Below are positions 22,890 through 24,037 of a DNA stretch of 24,037 bases, piece by piece. Every line of letters starts with the position of its first letter. The stretch's first letter is position 1. The notes under the pieces were generated by a model. It saw only the letters and a program-made list of their open reading frames with translations, searched no databases and was not told where the DNA came from. The position numbers and the translations under genes are program-made. Origin of the DNA: Alphaproteobacteria bacterium UBA2966 (lineage in GTDB: Bacteria; Pseudomonadota; Alphaproteobacteria; UBA2966); the NCBI GenBank assembly GCA_002348365.1, contig DEBC01000058.1, forward strand, positions 1 to 24,037, read 5' to 3'.

Positions 22890-23837
22890 TCACGATAGGG
22901 GGGCCATGCCGTGATCCCGGCGCGCCTCGTTGATCGTATCGACGATTCGCGTCTCGATGTCCGGGAATTGGTACTTGATGTCGCGGGCTAGGCGGCTGCC
23001 GTCCGACTTTTGGAGATTGGGATAGAGGTCCACACCGTCGGGAAACGTGATCTCGGCGTCCGGCAGGTGCGTGCGCACCAGTTCGGCGATTTCCTCCAGG
23101 GACGCAGTGGTGCCCCCCGAAACGTACGCGTCTCTCTCCAACGCGTCCGCGATGCAGAGGCGCACGAACATCTCGACGATATCGTCGACATGAATCAGTG
23201 AGGACGTTTGCTTCGGCGACTGCGTTGCCTTGAAGGAACCGTCGATGGCCGCTCCGCAGATGAGCCGCGACACTTCGGCACTGCGTCCGCTCATGCGGCC
23301 GTATCCGATGACCGAGGCAGGACGCAAAGCCCGCGTGTCGAGCCCGAATCTCTCCGTATAGCGCCGTCCAACCACCTCATTCATCATCTTGGTGTATCCA
23401 TAGATGATGTAGGGATGGAGGTCGTCATCCTCGTTCACCGCCCGATCGCCGTAATATTCCTGGTCGTCGTACGCGGCGACAGAGCTGGCGTAGACCACGC
23501 GTTCGAGGCCCAGTCTCGCCGCCGCCTCGAAGACGTTGGTCGCCCCCATGATGTTGATCCGCATGGCAAGCCGCGGCTCTTCCTCCGTCGCGGGGGGCAA
23601 CAATGCCGCGAGATGAATGATCCGATGGACATCGTGATCTCGGATTGCCGCGACGACGTCATCCACGTGCGTGGTATCGCCCTGAACGATTTTCAGTCGG
23701 TGGTCATCTCCAAGATCGGCGAAGGGTGCCGGATTGGGGGCGTAATCCATACAGACGACGGATTCGTCCTTGGACAGCAGATTCCGTGCTACCCGGCCGC
23801 CTATGAATCCGGTACCGCCGGTCACCAATATCGTCAT
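22890..23837 (-). CDS. NAD-dependent epimerase/dehydratase (extended SDR)
   Basis: This is a 315-residue extended short-chain dehydrogenase. The Rossmann motif TGGTGFIGGR is at residues 6-15. Acidic D31 after strand 2 indicates NAD(H) preference. The catalytic set is S118/S119 (VYASSVAAYDD) with Y146-GYT-K150. NIMGATNVFEAA and HVDDIVEMFVRL are typical of UDP-sugar epimerases (GalE-like). The natural substrate is undetermined: a nucleotide sugar is the family default, but lactone or other substrates are known for relatives. ATG at 23837 is preceded by AGGAG about 10 nt upstream. It is probably the first gene of a two-gene unit with the small membrane protein. It shares no evident pathway link with lepA or cupin. 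Confidence 0.94.
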   Translation of the reverse strand: MTILVTGGTGFIGGRVARNLLSKDESVVCMDYAPNPAPFADLGDDHRLKIVQGDTTHVDDVVAAIRDHDVHRIIHLAALLPPATEEEPRLAMRINIMGATNVFEAAARLGLERVVYASSVAAYDDQEYYGDRAVNEDDDLHPYIIYGYTKMMNEVVGRRYTERFGLDTRALRPASVIGYGRMSGRSAEVSRLICGAAIDGSFKATQSPKQTSSLIHVDDIVEMFVRLCIADALERDAYVSGGTTASLEEIAELVRTHLPDAEITFPDGVDLYPNLQKSDGSRLARDIKYQFPDIETRIVDTINEARRDHGMAPLS

Positions 23838-23871
23838 AGGGAGAGCACTCCTGGCTGAAGTCCGCCAACAC

Positions 23872-23910
23872 TAGAGCAATTCTCAACGAGTTTAAATCTG
23901 GGGCATTCGA
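23872..23910. repeat. Third, divergent unit of the palindromic repeat family (copy C)
   Basis: TAGAGCAATTCTC followed by GAGTTTAAATCTGG resembles the left arm of copies A and B (TAGAGCA at the same distance from TTTAAAT). It lies 34 bp upstream of the epimerase start, between it and the tRNA gene. Confidence 0.4.
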
Positions 23911-23940
23911 ACCGTTTGTCTGTGTGATCTGTCGACGCCG

Positions 23941-23967
23941 TTGCAAAACCGCGAACCCAGCCTTAAT
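23941..23967 (+). promoter_or_regulatory. Weak candidate promoter for tRNA-Ser
   Basis: TTGCAA (23941-23946), a 15-bp spacer and CTTAAT (23962-23967) lie upstream of the tRNA at a distance that would place the start site about 10 nt before its first base. The spacer is short, so confidence is low. Confidence 0.3.
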
Positions 23968-23985
23968 TTGCCGGACGCTTCATGC

Positions 23986-24037
23986 GGAGGGATGGCCGAG
24001 AGGCTGAAGGCGCACGCTTGGAAAGCGTGTATACGGG
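23986..24037 (+). tRNA. tRNA-Ser (anticodon GGA), 3' end beyond window
   Basis: The 5' acceptor strand GGAGGGA (23986-23992) is followed by T8-G9 and the D-arm GGCCGAGAGGCTGAAGGC. The anticodon stem CACGC/GCGTG (24013-24017 with 24025-24029) holds the loop TTGGAAA with anticodon GGA at 24020-24022, reading UCC and UCU serine codons. The long variable arm begins at TATACGGG and is cut by the window edge. The T-arm and acceptor 3' strand are not visible. Confidence 0.95.

Overview
The window reads as chromosomal DNA of an alphaproteobacterium, probably a Rhodospirillales-like lineage. This rests on high GC content (judged by eye), the style of the glutamate synthase and QueG proteins, the GST-queG-SDR neighbourhood, and a palindromic intergenic repeat of a kind seen in that class. 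No phage, transposase, CRISPR array or plasmid functions were found. The window opens inside gltB and closes inside a tRNA-Ser gene.

Layout. Bases 1-4428 are the large subunit of glutamate synthase, cut at its 5' end. Next come a glutathione S-transferase and the queuosine enzyme queG. A periplasmic TPR protein converges on queG with overlapping stop codons. An atypical SDR and an alpha/beta hydrolase follow. A translationally coupled GT4/GT9 glycosyltransferase pair (envelope glycan type) precedes thrS.

Bases 11.1-19.4 kb are the translation block thrS, infC, rpmI, rplT, pheS, pheT. It is interrupted between infC and rpmI by about 1.5 kb. That stretch holds a leftward operon: an ArsR-type repressor, a very short CDF-like membrane protein that looks internally deleted, and a 61-residue protein. 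It also holds about 550 bp with no gene that is packed with inverted repeats, an intrinsic terminator and a good sigma-70 promoter for rpmI-rplT. A second terminator-like hairpin lies between rplT and pheS and could act as an attenuator.

After pheT come a hotdog thioesterase, then lepA on the other strand, a cupin gene, a small two-helix membrane protein and a UDP-sugar-type epimerase. Three related palindromic repeat units lie in the last 1.7 kb.

The most noteworthy signals are: an apparent AUC start codon for infC placed 7 nt after GGAGG; TTG and GTG starts for rpmI and rplT; the structured non-coding stretch at 14990-15200; the miniaturised CDF protein under an ArsR regulator; and a promoter that would make the lepA mRNA almost leaderless. 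All of this is read by eye. No alignment, folding or database search was run.
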